A DNA stretch of 64,000 nucleotides. It comes from Polaribacter sejongensis (lineage in GTDB: Bacteria > Bacteroidota > Bacteroidia > Flavobacteriales > Flavobacteriaceae). This document shows, one piece after another, positions 17,647-26,909 of this stretch. The stretch lies in contig NZ_CP150667.1 in assembly GCF_038024065.1 (NCBI RefSeq), positions 2,301,501 to 2,365,500 of the forward strand. Direction: 5' to 3'. The position numbers and the translations under genes are program-made. The notes under the pieces were generated by a model that ran no database searches, had not been told where the DNA came from, and saw only the letters and a list, made by a program, of their open reading frames with translations. The stretch's first letter is position 1, and each line of letters starts with the position of its first letter.

Positions 17647-19392
17647 CTAATATCCTTTATTTTGTTCTAAATACCCTAGCGTGTTAGAAGCTCCATCTAT
17701 GGCCACTTGTGGAATAGGAAATAACCTATTGTTTACATCTGTATCTTTTTTTTCTGTCCACGAATCTTCGTAATGACTAAAACGGATTTGATTAGTTCTT
17801 CTTAAACCTTCCCAATAAAACTCAAAACCAAGTTCTCTATATAAAACATCTAAATCTATTGATGAAAGAGCGGTTGCTATTGGTTCGCGTGCATTTCTAG
17901 AGGTTTTAACAACATTTACATCTGCTAAAGCCGCTGCCACATCTCCCTTTCTTAATTTTGCCTCTGCACGCATCATGTAAATTTCTGCATAACGCATTAA
18001 CACCAAATCTACACTACTGTAGTTATTTCCGTTATTAGAAGTGTGGCTAAATTGATATTTAGAAACACGATAACCTGTATGGTGTGCTCTACCTTCGTTT
18101 GTAAAATCTGCTTGTTGAGTAAGATTTACGTAACCTACATTTTTATCTGTACCGTTTCCTTTAATTTGCTTTACGGGATAAATTCTATAACCTTCATCAC
18201 AAGTATAAAAAGCACCATTTTCATCTTTTCTAACAGCCCAAGTTACTCCTCTTAAAATCCCCCTATCTATCTCAAAATCTTCTGCTCCTACACAGTAATA
18301 ATGATCTTCGTCATTTAAAGGAGAAAGACCTGTAAGGTCATCTAAGCCATAAGTAACTTCTTGGGTGTTTTTCTGAAGAAATCTAGGGTCTGCATCTGCA
18401 GGATCTACACTACCATAAGCATCTACCCAAGTTTGATAAAAGTCTGATGTAATTGCAGGACCATCTGTACCATCTGCATTTGTAAATTCTGGCCTAGGAA
18501 ACATAGAACCTGGTAAAGACCAATATGCCCAACGGCTATGTTCATTCTTTAAAACTCCACGTTGGTCTAATGCGAAAATTAATTCTGCATTATTGCTATT
18601 ACTATCATTAAATAAATCGAAATATTCTGGAGATAAAGAAAACTTTCCTGAATTGATAATGTTATCTGTATACTCGATAACTTTATCCATGTCTTCTGTT
18701 GTAAAATTAGGAGTTCCGTATGGATCTCTATAAACAGCTGCATTTAGATTTAATCTTGCTAAAAATCCCCAAACGGCAGACTGCGTCATTCTACCAGAAC
18801 CTTTATCAGTATTTATCACATCAACAACGGATAACAATTCGCTTTCTATATAATCTATTGCATCTTGTCCTCTAAGAATTTCTGAATTTTCATTAGAAGA
18901 TTCTTTTTTAAAGGCAAGTCCCCAACTATCTAAAGTTAAGATATTTAAATAAGCTCTAAGCGCTTTCATTTCATAAAGGGCACTTTCTGCTTCTGTATTT
19001 CCTTCTTCAGCCATTGGCGTAAGAACTTCTATAGCAGTTAATGTTCTAGAAATATTTATTGTAAGTTCTGTCCAAGCACTTTTTACCAAATCGTTTGTAG
19101 AAGTTATAGAATGAGAATGAGCCGCTAAAAACTTACCTCCATCATACCAATCTGTCCCTCCTCTGTAAGGTAAAATTGCCTCATCACTTGGTATTAATTG
19201 CAAACCGTAATAGTTTGTGTGTCTCCAAGTCCAAGCAACCTGTCCGTACGCAGGTGCAATTGCTCCACTAATTGCTTCTGCTTGTCCAGCACCAGTTAAG
19301 GATTCATCTAAAACTTCCTCTTTTAAATCACTACAGCTAGACATTAATAGAATGCTAATTGCAAATACTGTGTTTTTTATTATGTTTTTCAT
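17647..19392 (-). CDS. SusD/RagB family nutrient-binding outer membrane lipoprotein
   Basis: Protein of 581 residues with lipoprotein signal (ISILLMSSCSDLKEE, Cys20). SusD features are the TPR-like N-terminal region (ALRAYLNILTLDSWG), the late motif LVLMRYAEIYMMRAEAKLRKGD, and the C-terminal FYWEGLRRTNQIRFSHY...LFPIPQVAID. SusD proteins sit as lids on SusC transporters and capture ligand at the cell surface. The neighbouring phosphatases suggest a phosphorylated or phosphodiester ligand rather than a plain glycan. It lies 10 bases after susC. Confidence 0.96.
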   Translation of the reverse strand: MKNIIKNTVFAISILLMSSCSDLKEEVLDESLTGAGQAEAISGAIAPAYGQVAWTWRHTNYYGLQLIPSDEAILPYRGGTDWYDGGKFLAAHSHSITSTNDLVKSAWTELTINISRTLTAIEVLTPMAEEGNTEAESALYEMKALRAYLNILTLDSWGLAFKKESSNENSEILRGQDAIDYIESELLSVVDVINTDKGSGRMTQSAVWGFLARLNLNAAVYRDPYGTPNFTTEDMDKVIEYTDNIINSGKFSLSPEYFDLFNDSNSNNAELIFALDQRGVLKNEHSRWAYWSLPGSMFPRPEFTNADGTDGPAITSDFYQTWVDAYGSVDPADADPRFLQKNTQEVTYGLDDLTGLSPLNDEDHYYCVGAEDFEIDRGILRGVTWAVRKDENGAFYTCDEGYRIYPVKQIKGNGTDKNVGYVNLTQQADFTNEGRAHHTGYRVSKYQFSHTSNNGNNYSSVDLVLMRYAEIYMMRAEAKLRKGDVAAALADVNVVKTSRNAREPIATALSSIDLDVLYRELGFEFYWEGLRRTNQIRFSHYEDSWTEKKDTDVNNRLFPIPQVAIDGASNTLGYLEQNKGY

Positions 19393-19402
19393 TTTTGTCT
19401 TA

Positions 19403-22372
19403 TTAAAATTCTACATTTAGACTTAAAAGGATTGTTCTACTTTTTGGGTAACTGTAATAGTCAATACCAAAAGTTTGAATACCTCCAACAGGACTTCCTG
19501 TATTAATCTCTGGATCGAAACCACTATAATCTGTTATCACAAATAAATTTTGACCTGTAATTGATAAGCGAAGATTTTTGATACTATCTCCAAGACCTAA
19601 TGCTTCTGGTGTAAAATTGTATGCTAAAGTTGCGTTGTTTAATCTTAAAAAATCTCCGTCCTCTAAATATCTTGTAGAAACTAAGTTAGAATTTGTTGCA
19701 GATTCATCTAAATATTCTACGGCTCTATCTGTAGTATTAAAAGAATTTGCTAAATTCCCTTTGTTAAAAGAAGACATAGCAACGTGATTGTAAATTTTAT
19801 TACCACCAGCTCCATTAAAGTTTAAACCTAAATCGAATTTTTTGTAGTTAAAATTTAAGTAGAATGCATAAATATAATCTGGTAAAGCATTACCTGCTAC
19901 AATACGATCATCATCTAAAATTTCACCATCATTATTAATGTCTGCAAATTGATTTAAACCATCTTGTCCAATTCCGGTAAATTCCTGAACATAAAAAGTA
20001 CCAATAGCTTCTCCGTTTAAAACACCATTAATTGTAGCTCCTGTTTGTCCTGAACCTTGTGCTGCACCAGTTGTTAATATTTGATAAGGAGAGTTAACAA
20101 CTTCGTTTTTAGTGATAGAAATGTTACCACCAATATTATAAGAGAAATCTTTATTTATAGTATTGTTGTAATCTAAAGCAATTTCAACACCGTTGTTTCT
20201 AATTTCCATATTAGGAATGTTAGTCCAATAACTAGAAACCGGAACAATAGGATCTGTAGGGGTAACTTGTAATAAAATGTTGTCTGTAACTTTACTAAAA
20301 TAATCGATTGTACCTGTTAACTTGTGACCAAATAAACCAAAGTCTAAACCAATATTTGCCTGTGTAGAAACTTCCCATTGAATATTTGGGTTTGCTAAGC
20401 GAGTAAAGATAGAACCATAAGGATATCCGCCTAAATCTGATGCGCTAGAATCTAGTGGGTATGTGTTGTTACCTGTATTACTTTCTGTATAACTAGCTTG
20501 TGTTATTTTAGAAGGAATTTCTTGACTACCAGTTTGCCCCCAACTTGCTCTTAACTTTAAGTTGTTGATGTTATCAGAATCCTTCAAGAAATTTTCTTTA
20601 TTGATGTTCCATCCTAAAGCAACAGAAGGAAAATATCCATATTTATTGTTCTCACCAAATTTAGAAGAACCATCTGCACGCATTGTTGCAGTCATTAAAT
20701 ACTTATCATTAAAGGTATAATTTACTCTACCAAAGAAAGATTGCAACTCATTTTTAGTAGCGTAAGCAGACTGCGTTGTTTGCTGGTTTGCTGTTTCTAT
20801 TTGATATCTTGGTTCTACTCCATTCTCAGGAAAACCTTCTAAATAAAATTGTTTTTGATTTACTTCGGTTTGTTGATAAGTATGCCCTAACAGAAAAGTA
20901 AAACTACTTAATTTCTTATGAAAACTATACGTTAAAGTATTTTCTATAAGAGTATTGCTATTTTTAGTAGTCGCTGTATTTAAGCTACCTAAAGTTGTAT
21001 TTGTTTCTGTAGCGTAAGGCATGTATTGCACATCTCTTTCTGTAATAGAATAATCTACACCAAGATTTAATTTATAAGTTAAACCTTTTGCAATTTTATA
21101 AGAAGGAGAAATATTAGCCAAAATACGGTTGTTGTTTGTGTAATCGCCGTAAATTGTTTCTCCAATAAAAGGATTTAAAATATCGTTACTTAAGTTTCCT
21201 TTTAATTCACCATTTTCATAAGGAGAGTCTGTTGGGTTAAGGCTTAACATATCACTTACAACACTACCAGAATTAGGTCTTGTATTGTCTAATTTAGTCG
21301 CTGTTAAATTAAAAGTAACATTAAATTTATCATCAATTGCTTTTTGAGTTAAGTTTAAACGACCAGAATAACGTTTTAAGTTACTGTTTCTTAAAATACC
21401 CTCTTGATCATCAACACCTACAGAAGCTGCATAAGAAGAATTTTCTGTACCTCCACTCATAGAAAGGTTAATGTTTTTTGACACCGCAGTTCTTGTTAAT
21501 TTATCTTGCCAATTTGTAGATGCTTCTCCATCAATTAAAGTACCATTTACGGCAGTTACATTAGCTCTAAATTCATCAGCAGTAAAAACATCAACTTTAT
21601 TTGCTAGCGTAGAAAAACCACTAGATACGTTTATGTTTACTTTGTTTCTTCCTTTTTTACCCTTTTTAGTAGTAATTACAATAACACCATTTGCTGCTCT
21701 AGAACCGTAAATTGCAGTTGAAGAGGCGTCTTTTAAAACTTCTATACTTTCTATATCTTGTGGATTTATAAAGTTTAACGGATTAGTAGCAATACCATTA
21801 CCAGAATTATCTAATGCAAAACCATCTACAATATAAAGTGGAGTAGTACCAGAACGTAAACTACCAACACCTCTAATAACAATATCTTGTGTAGCACCAG
21901 GCTCACCACTAGAAGAAGATACGTTTACACCAGCAACTTTACCCTGTAAAAGCTGACCCGCATTTGCAACAACTCCTTGGTTAAAATCTTCACTTTTTAC
22001 AGAAGAAATTGCTCCAGTTACATCAGATCTTTTTTGAGATCCATAACCTACAATAACAACCTCATCCAAAGAGTTTGCTTCTTCTTTTAAAATGATATTT
22101 AATTTTTGGTTTCCAGCATAAAGAACTTCTTTAGTCTCATAACCTAAATATGAAAATATTAAAACGCCATTTTCATCATTTAAATTGATAGAGAATACTC
22201 CATCAAAATCTGTTATAGTTCCTGTATTAAGCTGTCCTTTTAAAACAACAGAAACATTAGGTATTGGTATTCCATCTGCATCAGAAACTACGGTTCCAGA
22301 CACGTTAACTTGCGCAATAGAATAGGAAGTAAAACCTAATGCAAGTATTAAAATTAAATAAATTTTTTTCAT
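19403..22372 (-). CDS. SusC/RagA family TonB-dependent outer membrane transporter
   Basis: Protein of 989 residues: signal peptide (LILALGFTSYSIAQ), a CarboxypepD_reg-like domain at about 23-100 (VSGTVVSDADGIPIPNVSVVLKG), the TonB-box-like SLDEVVIVGYG, a plug domain (IVIRGVGSLRSGTTPLYIVDGF, STAIYGSRAANGVIVITTKKG), and a 22-strand barrel ending with an aromatic strand (ILLSLNVEF). Imports its ligand across the outer membrane using TonB energy, with SusD as the lid. Transcribed away from the large sensor-regulator gene next door, on the same strand. Confidence 0.97.
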   Translation of the reverse strand: MKKIYLILILALGFTSYSIAQVNVSGTVVSDADGIPIPNVSVVLKGQLNTGTITDFDGVFSINLNDENGVLIFSYLGYETKEVLYAGNQKLNIILKEEANSLDEVVIVGYGSQKRSDVTGAISSVKSEDFNQGVVANAGQLLQGKVAGVNVSSSSGEPGATQDIVIRGVGSLRSGTTPLYIVDGFALDNSGNGIATNPLNFINPQDIESIEVLKDASSTAIYGSRAANGVIVITTKKGKKGRNKVNINVSSGFSTLANKVDVFTADEFRANVTAVNGTLIDGEASTNWQDKLTRTAVSKNINLSMSGGTENSSYAASVGVDDQEGILRNSNLKRYSGRLNLTQKAIDDKFNVTFNLTATKLDNTRPNSGSVVSDMLSLNPTDSPYENGELKGNLSNDILNPFIGETIYGDYTNNNRILANISPSYKIAKGLTYKLNLGVDYSITERDVQYMPYATETNTTLGSLNTATTKNSNTLIENTLTYSFHKKLSSFTFLLGHTYQQTEVNQKQFYLEGFPENGVEPRYQIETANQQTTQSAYATKNELQSFFGRVNYTFNDKYLMTATMRADGSSKFGENNKYGYFPSVALGWNINKENFLKDSDNINNLKLRASWGQTGSQEIPSKITQASYTESNTGNNTYPLDSSASDLGGYPYGSIFTRLANPNIQWEVSTQANIGLDFGLFGHKLTGTIDYFSKVTDNILLQVTPTDPIVPVSSYWTNIPNMEIRNNGVEIALDYNNTINKDFSYNIGGNISITKNEVVNSPYQILTTGAAQGSGQTGATINGVLNGEAIGTFYVQEFTGIGQDGLNQFADINNDGEILDDDRIVAGNALPDYIYAFYLNFNYKKFDLGLNFNGAGGNKIYNHVAMSSFNKGNLANSFNTTDRAVEYLDESATNSNLVSTRYLEDGDFLRLNNATLAYNFTPEALGLGDSIKNLRLSITGQNLFVITDYSGFDPEINTGSPVGGIQTFGIDYYSYPKSRTILLSLNVEF

Positions 22373-22549
22373 CTAGTTTGATTTTTAAATTGTGGTAAAA
22401 CTAATTTACAGAAAGTGTTGGTTGGGGTGTTTTTGTTTCATCAAAGAGTATTAATCGTTCAAATCAGCATAGAAAAGAAGCAGATTAGGTGTGTTTTCGT
22501 TACAGTAACAATTAGCTAACGTTAAGAAAATCCTATAGCAACAAACGGT

Positions 22550-25500
22550 TTAGCTAAATTGATCTTTAAACTCTTTAGGACTTTTACCAAAATGCTTTTT
22601 AAATGCTTTTCCAAAATATTTTGGATCGTTATAACCGCACTCAAAACTTATTTCAGAGATATTTAATTTTTTAGTTTTTAACAAAGCTTCTGCTTTTTGT
22701 AATCTAAGAGACATAATTACATCTGAAGGAGATTGTTTTAACCGCTCTTTAAATAATCGATAACACTTTACCCTAGAAACATCTAATAAGTCTACCAACA
22801 TTTCTACATTAAAAGAAGAGTTATGTAATTCTTTCTTTATAACTTCTAAACTCTTTTTTAATAATTTATCATTAGCCGTTAAAACAAGATCTTTACCTGT
22901 TAAAATGTCGAATATTTTTTCTTGAAATTTATTCTCTTCAGTAGAAACATATTTTCTATTTATTAAAGAGTCTATTTTCTTTTGAATAAAAGATTCACTT
23001 ACCGGAAGCTGAATAAGAGTGTCTACACCAAACTCAATCGATTGTTCTCTTAGTTCGTAATTAATATCTTCTGATATATAAATTATAGCGATTTTCTTGT
23101 TTTTTGTTGCATCAGAATTATTGATAAAATATAAAAGATCTTTAGAGAAAGAAACTTGATAGATTACAATAATATGTATCTGAATTTGTTTGGTAATCGA
23201 GTTTAAATTATTTGCAGAGTTTTCAAAAATTAAATTATAATTATTATGTTCTAAAATTTGATTTGCAGCTGCAAAATTTTCTTCATCACTAAAGATTAAT
23301 ACATTTTTTTTGTCTGCAGATAAATTTTCTTGTTGATTAAAATGTTTCCACGAAATAGTTTCTATAGACTTATCCTTCGGGTTTATTTTGGTAATTGGTA
23401 TTTGTAATGCTACCTTAAATTCTTGGTCTAAATTATAATTGATAAGTTTTCCTTTTAAATCACCCAAAAGAGTTTGTAACGCTTTAAAATAAGGACTGTA
23501 ATGTAAAACACTGTACCAATTGTTTTTTAGAAGATCACTATTAGATGAAATTTCTATAACCACAAAAGAATTCTTATAATTAATTTTTAAGTTTAACTTA
23601 CTGCCATTATCTGAGTATTTATTAATGTCATTAAAAAAGTATTGTAGCATTAATCGAAAACGTAAAACATCTATTTCTACCCAATTAATAGAAGTGTCTA
23701 TATTAAAATTAAAATCTACTTTATTAGTTTGTAAAGATTCCTCCAACTTATTAATACTGTTCTTTAAAACCGGAAATAAATTAATTACAGAAGTCTTTAT
23801 AGCTCCAATTTCTTTTACGTGGCTTAGATAATTCCATTCAGAAATTAGATTTACCATTTTGTTAGACTCTTCTAAAATAGTTTTTTTATCATCAGAATTT
23901 TCTGACAAACAACTTGCAGTTTTTAAAATTTTAGAAACTGGTTCTTGAAACTCTGATAAAACAAATGTTTTAAATTTTTCGACTTCAAAATCTTCATTTT
24001 TAAGATTGTTATGTAGTTTTAAAAGTGTCTCTTTTTGACGTAAGATTTCTTTATTTTTTTCATCTAATTGATTGTTAATAACCTCTAAATCTTTTTTTTG
24101 ATTTTCGATAACATTTGTACGAATTAAAATCTTTTTTTCTAGGTTTTTTTGAAGTGATTTTGTTCTTAAATTCTTAAGATAGATAAGTATTATTGCTGTA
24201 ATTAATATAAATACAGATAAGAGCACATAAAATAAGTTCGTTTTATAAAAAGCCTTTTTTATTTGTAAGGAGAAAAGTAATTCTTCTTCATTTTCTTTAC
24301 CTTCTTTAAGTAAAAAATTATAACTTCTAGAAGTTAAATTTTGATATTTTATCTTGTTATCAATATCTAATAAAGTCCAATTACTATCTAAGCCCTCTAA
24401 TTTATAATAGATATTTTTTTCTGTTTTTTTGGGGAATCTAATCGGAATTAAATCAATACTAATTTGATTTTCATTATGGCTTTTTATAATATTTGGAGAG
24501 AAGTTTTCATTATCATCAACCAGTAATTTAATTTTTGCCTTAGTGTTATTAAACTGAATATTGCTAGGATTAAAATAATTTAAACCATTAATTCCACCAA
24601 AAAACAAATCACCCTTAGCATCTTGATAATAAGCACCTTCAGAAAATTCAGAAACTTGCCAACCTCCTTTGGGATGAAAAGTTTTTACTTCAAAACTTTT
24701 TTTATCAATCACAACAATTCCCTTTGTGGTACTTAACCAAACTTGCTCTTTATGATCTAAAACACCGTAAATTAATTGGCTAGGTAAACCTTCTTTTTCT
24801 GTAATATTCTTAATAATTCCTTTTTCTTTACTAAAAACACTTAATCCACCAAGTGATGCAATCCAATAATAATTTGTTTTTTCATCTTTATAAACAGCAT
24901 AAATACTATTACTTAAAAGACCTTTATTAGTATTTATAGATTGTAATTCGCCATTTTTAATATCAATTAATTTTAAACCTTTATTATTAGATTTTAATGT
25001 GTTTTTTTGCTCTTTATGATAATGAGAAAGGTTATTTTGGGTTTCTATTGTTTTTAATTTTCCTTTGCTAATATCTAATAATTGCAGCCCATTATTTTCT
25101 GTAGCAAGAATAAGCTCGCTATCTATCAATTTTAAATTTCTTATATGATATTTACGAATTAATTCTTGACCAATAAAAGACTCAAAATTATTTGTGTTTA
25201 GATTAAATTTAGCAACTCCACCCCAGCAAGCAACCCATAATTGTTTATTACTATCTTCGTAAATAGAATAATTTCTATTGTTAGGTATGTTTTTATTATT
25301 CTTAGAATTATATAAATTATAATCTCCATTTTTTTCTATTCTGATAATTCCAGCATAAGTTCCTGCCCAAATAGTTCCATCAGAAGCGGTAAACAAAGAC
25401 CTTATACGCTTCCAATCTGGTTCATTGGTAGCTTCTTTGATTTTAAATTCTTTGTAGTTTTTAGAAGTAGAATTGTAATTATATAGTCCTTTTGTGTAAT

Positions 25501-26377
25501 AACCTAACCAAAGTTTCCCTTGTAGGTCTTTGGTAATTGCACGTAAAGTTTCATTAGGAATGTTAGGAGAATTTATTGGGTGAGGTGCAATAGATGCTAT
25601 TTTATCAGAATTAGAGTAAGCCATACTAATTCCACCATCTTTTAAACCAAGCCAAATGTTTCCAAAATAATCTTCGTGTAAAGTTTCTACTTCATTACTT
25701 TTAAAACTTTCTTTAGAATAAGGGTCTTTTGTGTAATTTTCTATATGATATTTATTGGCTTTGTCTAATATATTTTTAATGATGAATAAACCATTTTTAC
25801 GAGTGGCATACCAAATATTACCTGTTTTATCTTTTAAAACATCATTAATAATAAGTTTTGGGTATTTTGTTAAAAGAATGTTGTTTAAAGCGTTGTTGTT
25901 TATTTTTGATGTTAGTCTATTAATTTCTTGAAATTGACCAGCAACAAATTCGTAACAGCTATTTTGAGTGTGAATTAAAATATTACCATTTTTTGTAACA
26001 GAAATATCATTTGGTTTGTTCTTAAAAGTGTAATTTTTAAACTTTTTATTACCTAAATATCTGCTTATTTTAGCATCTTCTGTAATAATCCAAATTGTAC
26101 CTTTTATATCCTGTTTAACTTTAGCGATGTAATTACCAGCAATAGAATTATTGTTATTAATGTCATGTTTAAAGGAAGTAAATGTATATCCATCAAAATA
26201 ATTTAAACCATCCCAAGTTGCAACCCACAAACCTCCATTAATATCATTTTCGATATCTTTTACAGAATTATTAGACAACCCCTCGTTTATCGAAAAATTA
26301 TCAAATTTAATTTGTTGACCAAAAGTTTGTAATGTTATAAAAAAAACGAATAATACTACTCTTGTCATAGTGTACAT
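22550..26377 (-). CDS. Hybrid two-component system regulator (HTCS) with substituted phosphorelay residues
   Basis: Protein of 1275 residues in HTCS order: signal peptide, two-component propeller repeats at about 25-620 (GLWVATWDGLNYFDGYTF, GNIWLGLKDGGISM, GTIWAGTYAGIIRI), a Y_Y_Y domain at about 640-700 (YYKLEGLDSNWTLLD), one membrane helix near 714-733, coiled coil, kinase-like, receiver-like and C-terminal AraC HTH domains (VSRVKCYRLFKE, ISFECGYNDPKYFGKAF). The H-box reads FVLSEFQEPV, with Ser808 where the phospho-His is expected. The N-box survives only as YFFNDINKYS and no glycine-rich ATP lid is seen. The receiver has IIVIYQV, with Tyr1073 where the phospho-Asp is expected. It probably controls the adjacent SusC/SusD and phosphatase genes, by a route that may not use phosphotransfer. 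Confidence 0.92.
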   Translation of the reverse strand: MYTMTRVVLFVFFITLQTFGQQIKFDNFSINEGLSNNSVKDIENDINGGLWVATWDGLNYFDGYTFTSFKHDINNNNSIAGNYIAKVKQDIKGTIWIITEDAKISRYLGNKKFKNYTFKNKPNDISVTKNGNILIHTQNSCYEFVAGQFQEINRLTSKINNNALNNILLTKYPKLIINDVLKDKTGNIWYATRKNGLFIIKNILDKANKYHIENYTKDPYSKESFKSNEVETLHEDYFGNIWLGLKDGGISMAYSNSDKIASIAPHPINSPNIPNETLRAITKDLQGKLWLGYYTKGLYNYNSTSKNYKEFKIKEATNEPDWKRIRSLFTASDGTIWAGTYAGIIRIEKNGDYNLYNSKNNKNIPNNRNYSIYEDSNKQLWVACWGGVAKFNLNTNNFESFIGQELIRKYHIRNLKLIDSELILATENNGLQLLDISKGKLKTIETQNNLSHYHKEQKNTLKSNNKGLKLIDIKNGELQSINTNKGLLSNSIYAVYKDEKTNYYWIASLGGLSVFSKEKGIIKNITEKEGLPSQLIYGVLDHKEQVWLSTTKGIVVIDKKSFEVKTFHPKGGWQVSEFSEGAYYQDAKGDLFFGGINGLNYFNPSNIQFNNTKAKIKLLVDDNENFSPNIIKSHNENQISIDLIPIRFPKKTEKNIYYKLEGLDSNWTLLDIDNKIKYQNLTSRSYNFLLKEGKENEEELLFSLQIKKAFYKTNLFYVLLSVFILITAIILIYLKNLRTKSLQKNLEKKILIRTNVIENQKKDLEVINNQLDEKNKEILRQKETLLKLHNNLKNEDFEVEKFKTFVLSEFQEPVSKILKTASCLSENSDDKKTILEESNKMVNLISEWNYLSHVKEIGAIKTSVINLFPVLKNSINKLEESLQTNKVDFNFNIDTSINWVEIDVLRFRLMLQYFFNDINKYSDNGSKLNLKINYKNSFVVIEISSNSDLLKNNWYSVLHYSPYFKALQTLLGDLKGKLINYNLDQEFKVALQIPITKINPKDKSIETISWKHFNQQENLSADKKNVLIFSDEENFAAANQILEHNNYNLIFENSANNLNSITKQIQIHIIVIYQVSFSKDLLYFINNSDATKNKKIAIIYISEDINYELREQSIEFGVDTLIQLPVSESFIQKKIDSLINRKYVSTEENKFQEKIFDILTGKDLVLTANDKLLKKSLEVIKKELHNSSFNVEMLVDLLDVSRVKCYRLFKERLKQSPSDVIMSLRLQKAEALLKTKKLNISEISFECGYNDPKYFGKAFKKHFGKSPKEFKDQFS

Positions 26378-26650
26378 TTAAACCCACAAGAATATACTTT
26401 TAAGATTACCTTAATATAAATATTAGGTTAAGTAAATAAAAACTATATTATTTAACGATTCAAAATGAACGTCAGTAAAATGAAGAGCACTTATGTACTA
26501 TGAAAACACATTCAAATTTAGCACTAAAATGGAATATCTACACTAATCATATAGAACATACATCATTAGTTCTAAATAAATAATCGTAGTGAAAATAATT
26601 CTATACATCCGAATTAATAATAAAACACCATTAACATCTTAACTATAAAT
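26378..26650. other. Intergenic region between the HTCS gene and the element's left end
   Basis: About 270 AT-rich bases upstream of the HTCS gene, ending at the terminator that originally served tRNA-Leu. I see no gene and no clear promoter consensus. Confidence 0.5.
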
Positions 26651-26680
26651 AAAAAAACCTCAGCTATAAAGCTGAGGTTT
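26651..26680 (-). terminator. Ancestral tRNA-Leu terminator, now separated from its tRNA
   Basis: Arms AACCTCAGC (26656-26664) and GCTGAGGTT (26671-26679) with a 6-base loop; on the minus strand a T-run follows. It lies just beyond the 3' tRNA fragment at the left attachment site, so before insertion it was probably the tRNA-Leu terminator. Confidence 0.8.
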
Positions 26681-26747
26681 TCTCTTATTGTACAGGCGGA
26701 GAGACTCGAACTCTCACACCTCGCGGCACTAGATCCTAAGTCTAGCG
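26679..26747 (-). repeat. Left attachment site: 3' part of tRNA-Leu (69-bp direct repeat)
   Basis: These 69 bases are identical to 51497-51565. They contain the 3' half of tRNA-Leu from the anticodon arm through the T arm and acceptor 3' strand. Beyond 26747 the sequence departs from the intact tRNA (AATTACAAAT instead of TGTCTACCAA), so this copy cannot make a tRNA. It marks the left end of the integrated element. Confidence 0.95.
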
Positions 26748-26857
26748 AATTACAAATCCACAGAGACTACCAAAGTATCAATACACCATAAAACCTATGC
26801 AATTAAAGACTTATAGAGTTTTAAGGATTCACTAAAAATCATAGAATGTCAAAAAAA

Positions 26858-26878
26858 GTGTTACCTATGTGTTACCTA
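26858..26878. repeat. Terminal tandem repeat of the element, left copy
   Basis: Two tandem GTGTTACCTA words separated by one T; the same 21 bases recur in the same orientation at 51445-51465 near the other end. The position, between the attachment site and the integrase gene, suggests integrase or excisionase arm-type binding sites. It ends 7 bases before the integrase -7 box. Confidence 0.8.
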
Positions 26879-26885
26879 AATTACT

Positions 26886-26893
26886 TATCTTTG
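26886..26893 (+). promoter_or_regulatory. -7 box of the integrase promoter
   Basis: TATCTTTG matches the Bacteroidetes TAnnTTTG consensus, 16 bases before the integrase ATG. No -33 consensus is seen; that area is occupied by the GTGTTACCTA repeats, so a protein bound there could block this promoter. Confidence 0.6.
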
Positions 26894-26909
26894 AAAAAAA
26901 AATCAAGCG

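Noticed and set aside
21471..21710. A 79-residue plus-strand reading frame
   Set aside because: Antisense to the susC gene, an effect of its codon use.
26691..26772. A second tRNA-Leu at the left end of the element
   Set aside because: Only the 3' half matches. From 26748 the 5' half is replaced by unrelated sequence that cannot form the D arm and acceptor stem, so it is an attachment-site fragment.
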